Source: an uncultured Pseudomonadota bacterium (lineage in GTDB: Bacteria > Pseudomonadota > Alphaproteobacteria > Rs-D84). Taken from it: a stretch of DNA of 7,242 nucleotides. Below, one piece after another: positions 6,532 to 7,242 of the stretch. The notes under the pieces are model-generated. The model was given only the letters and a program-made list of their open reading frames with translations, was not told the origin of the DNA and did no database searches. Both the position numbers and the translations under genes were made by a program. Position 1 is the first letter of the stretch. Every line of letters begins with the position of its first letter. The stretch spans positions 1 through 7,242 of the forward strand of contig CAMOXB010000113.1 in NCBI GenBank assembly GCA_946628805.1. Reading direction: 5' to 3'.

Positions 6532-6551
6532 GATTCCCTCTGCTCGCACCA
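6532..6551 (+). repeat. Second copy of the tRNA-Gly 3' end (att-like direct repeat)
   Basis: GATTCCCTCTGCTCGCACCA is identical to the last 20 nt of tRNA-Gly (6418-6437), 114 nt downstream. The 94 nt between them contain no recognisable tRNA body: no T stem pairs with CCCTC, although GCGGGTA at 6446-6452 could pair with the repeated TGCTCGC. It is therefore a partial duplicate, as left by site-specific integration at a tRNA 3' end or by decay of a tandem tRNA copy. Small inverted repeats (GTTGC/GCAAC, GCGAC/GTTGC) lie in the spacer. Confidence 0.85.
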
Positions 6552-6557
6552 CTCTCT

Positions 6558-6644
6558 GGGCGTGCGCCGGAGTTGGAGAGCCGGGGCAGACTGTAAATCT
6601 GTTGTCTTACGACTGAGGTGGTTCGAATCCACCCACTCCCACCA
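6558..6644 (+). tRNA. tRNA-Tyr (anticodon GTA), CCA encoded
   Basis: This 87-nt class II tRNA has acceptor GGGCGTG (6558-6564) facing CACTCCC (6634-6640), with a single C4-T69 mismatch. The D stem CCGG/CCGG has the loop AGTTGGAGAG, and the anticodon stem GCAGA/TCTGT surrounds CTGTAAA with GTA at 6593-6595. A long variable arm contains GTC-TTAC-GAC. The T arm is GGTGG-TTCGAAT-CCACC, followed by A and CCA. It decodes UAU and UAC. An intrinsic terminator follows 7 nt later. The last nucleotides are repeated at 6812-6829. Confidence 0.95.
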
Positions 6645-6651
6645 AAAACAC

Positions 6652-6684
6652 AAACCGACCTTTAGGGTCGGTTTTTGTTTTTTT
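6652..6684 (+). terminator. Intrinsic terminator after tRNA-Tyr
   Basis: AAACCGACC (6652-6660) and GGTCGGTTT (6666-6674) form a 9-bp stem with the 5-nt loop TTTAG, followed by a T-rich tail interrupted by one G (to 6684). It ends the tRNA transcript. A second copy of the combination tRNA-Tyr 3' end, AAAA and GC-rich terminator appears at 6812-6860. Confidence 0.9.
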
Positions 6685-6688
6685 GCAA

Positions 6689-6826
6689 GTGGGGTGGGTG
6701 GATCCGCCAGAGCGAAGCGCATGGCGTATACGAGAATACACAATTAAGAAAATCTTAAAAAATCGAAGTTCACGAGATTTTTTTGGTTTTATTTATTGTG
6801 TATCGAGGACGCACCCACTCCCACCA
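6689..6826. repeat. Large imperfect foldback element bounded by inverted copies of the tRNA-Tyr 3' end
   Basis: The 138-nt segment has nested complementary arms. GTGGG+GTGGGTG (6689-6700) faces CACCCAC+CCCAC (6812-6824, T6819 bulged, 12 bp). ATACACAAT (6736-6744) faces ATTGTGTAT (6795-6803, 9 bp). AAAATCT (6749-6755) faces AGATTTT (6775-6781, 7 bp). A further small hairpin, CGCCA...TGGCG with GCG-AAG-CGC inside, lies at 6705-6726. No credible protein is encoded. It resembles a miniature non-autonomous or palindromic mobile element, but no terminal target duplication or matching second copy is available in this window. Confidence 0.55.
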
Positions 6827-6829
6827 AAA
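6812..6829 (+). repeat. Second copy of the tRNA-Tyr 3' end (att-like direct repeat)
   Basis: CACCCACTCCCACCAAAA is identical to 6630-6647, which covers the last T-stem bases, the 3' acceptor strand, the CCA and the AAAA after it. The period is 182 nt. A terminator again follows, so tRNA end plus terminator is duplicated as a unit. The copy lacks the TTCGAAT T loop and is not a functional tRNA. Confidence 0.85.
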
Positions 6830-6834
6830 GATAT

Positions 6835-6860
6835 ACCGCACTTCAAAAGTGCGGTTTTTC
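6835..6860 (+). terminator. Second intrinsic terminator
   Basis: ACCGCACTT (6835-6843) and AAGTGCGGT (6847-6855) form a perfect 9-bp stem with the 3-nt loop CAA, followed by TTTTC. It lies 6 nt after the second tRNA-Tyr 3'-end copy. It may be the original terminator of the tRNA unit, displaced by insertion of the 182-nt segment. Confidence 0.85.
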
Positions 6861-6995
6861 TTTGGATTTTTAATAATTTTACGAGTTCGATAATTATGGT
6901 TTTAAGAAAGACCAAATTTTACCCATTATCAAACACTCCGGTTTTCCAATACTTTTATTGTTCGAATACCCCGAGGCGGTTTTTTCATTGTTAAT
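6861..6995. other. AT-rich intergenic stretch without recognisable gene
   Basis: Together with the terminators and foldback before it, this completes about 350 bases without a protein gene after tRNA-Tyr. It contains a small CAATA/TATTG inverted repeat near 6947-6960, a T-loop-like GTTCGAATACCCC at 6960-6972, and GGCGG followed by six T at 6976-6986 without a good pairing partner. I see no promoter or open frame I would defend. Confidence 0.5.
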
Positions 6996-7242
6996 TTATA
7001 AAATATCAGTTCTTTTGCTTTTTGGAAAGGTATAAAGATATTTTGGTTTCCCAAATGCCTTTTCAAATACTAATCTTTGAGACTCATAATGTCCAAGACC
7101 CATAGTAACCACAACATTTTTATATTTGCCAACCGCTTTAAAAATTTTCTTTACCATGTACGGGTCTCGTAACTGTAAATATATTTTAGCATATGCTTCG
7201 TTACTAATATTAAAAACATTGGGTATTTTTGATATCGTTCCA
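6996..7242 (-). CDS. Unidentified protein, C-terminal 81 residues only
   Basis: An open minus-strand frame enters from the right edge and ends in TAA at 6996-6998, giving 81 residues that begin GTISKIPNVFNIS. The segment RDPYMVKKIFKAVGKYK followed by NVVVTMGLGHYESQRL looks like a helix followed by a buried beta strand and a G-x-GH turn. That is faintly like the C-terminal part of TraB/ChaN-type proteins, where a conserved VGAGH-like motif occurs, but the match is too weak to name the family. Composition is Lys- and Tyr-rich, with AT-rich codons (ATA, TTA, AGA, AAA) compared with the CGC/CGT-using core genes. This may reflect later acquisition. The N-terminus, promoter and neighbours are outside the window. 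Confidence 0.6.
   Translation of the reverse strand, partial: GTISKIPNVFNISNEAYAKIYLQLRDPYMVKKIFKAVGKYKNVVVTMGLGHYESQRLVFEKAFGKPKYLYTFPKSKRTDIL

Noticed and set aside
6446..6551. A complete second glycine-type tRNA at 6446-6551
   Set aside because: Although GCGGGTA can pair with the repeated acceptor strand, no T stem, D arm or anticodon arm fits, and 106 nt is too long.
6199..6552. Minus-strand frame through the tRNA-Gly region (VRAEGIEPSFQAWK-type peptide)
   Set aside because: This peptide is the familiar antisense translation of a tRNA gene; the frame crosses the tRNA and the lipoprotein 3' end.
6510..6743. Minus-strand frame through tRNA-Tyr (WVDSNHLSRKTTDLQSA-type peptide)
   Set aside because: Again an antisense tRNA artefact; it has no ribosome site and crosses a terminator and the foldback.
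6955..6986. Third tRNA-like scar (GTTCGAATACCCC, then GGCGG and a T run)
   Set aside because: Only the T loop resembles a tRNA. There is no acceptor strand or CCA, and no pairing partner for a terminator, so chance similarity is likely.

Overview
The window looks like chromosomal DNA of a low-GC Gram-negative bacterium, most likely an alphaproteobacterium. The AddB is of the P-loop-less alphaproteobacterial type. A 16S rRNA methyltransferase gene (rsmI) sits head to head with an LpoA/LppC-type lipoprotein gene, as in many proteobacteria, and both tRNA genes encode their CCA ends. An uncultured host-associated lineage would fit the AT-rich composition and the InlB-B-repeat-like secreted protein, but the genus cannot be named from this sequence.

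The core (854-6310) is ordinary housekeeping. A tight minus-strand operon rsmI-engB-addB (4659 down to 854) has overlapping genes and a good sigma70-type promoter. Divergent from it, across 49 bp, is a 533-residue lipoprotein of the penicillin-binding-protein activator family. Downstream on the plus strand are a TATAAT promoter, tRNA-Gly(TCC) and tRNA-Tyr(GTA), and two intrinsic terminators.

The edges are accessory in character. At the left, a secreted protein with an InlB/Flg_new-like repeat (1-611, minus, C-terminus off the window) has a long leader with its own strong promoter (818-846). The leader holds a 5'-terminal hairpin, a 15-codon Arg/Cys-rich ORF, a multibranched foldable region closed by a long stem, and segments that can pair in mutually exclusive ways next to a terminator-like hairpin. 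I read it as a candidate attenuator or structured regulatory RNA; it is the most novel item here. At the right, an unidentified truncated gene (6996-7242, minus) uses AT-richer codons than the core.

The tRNA region holds a second oddity. The 3' end of each tRNA is duplicated downstream: a 20-nt repeat for Gly (period 114) and an 18-nt repeat for Tyr (period 182). The Tyr interval contains a large imperfect foldback whose left arm is an inverted copy of the same tRNA 3' end. Small non-autonomous elements that insert at tRNA 3' ends and rebuild them would explain this; no integrase is present in the window.
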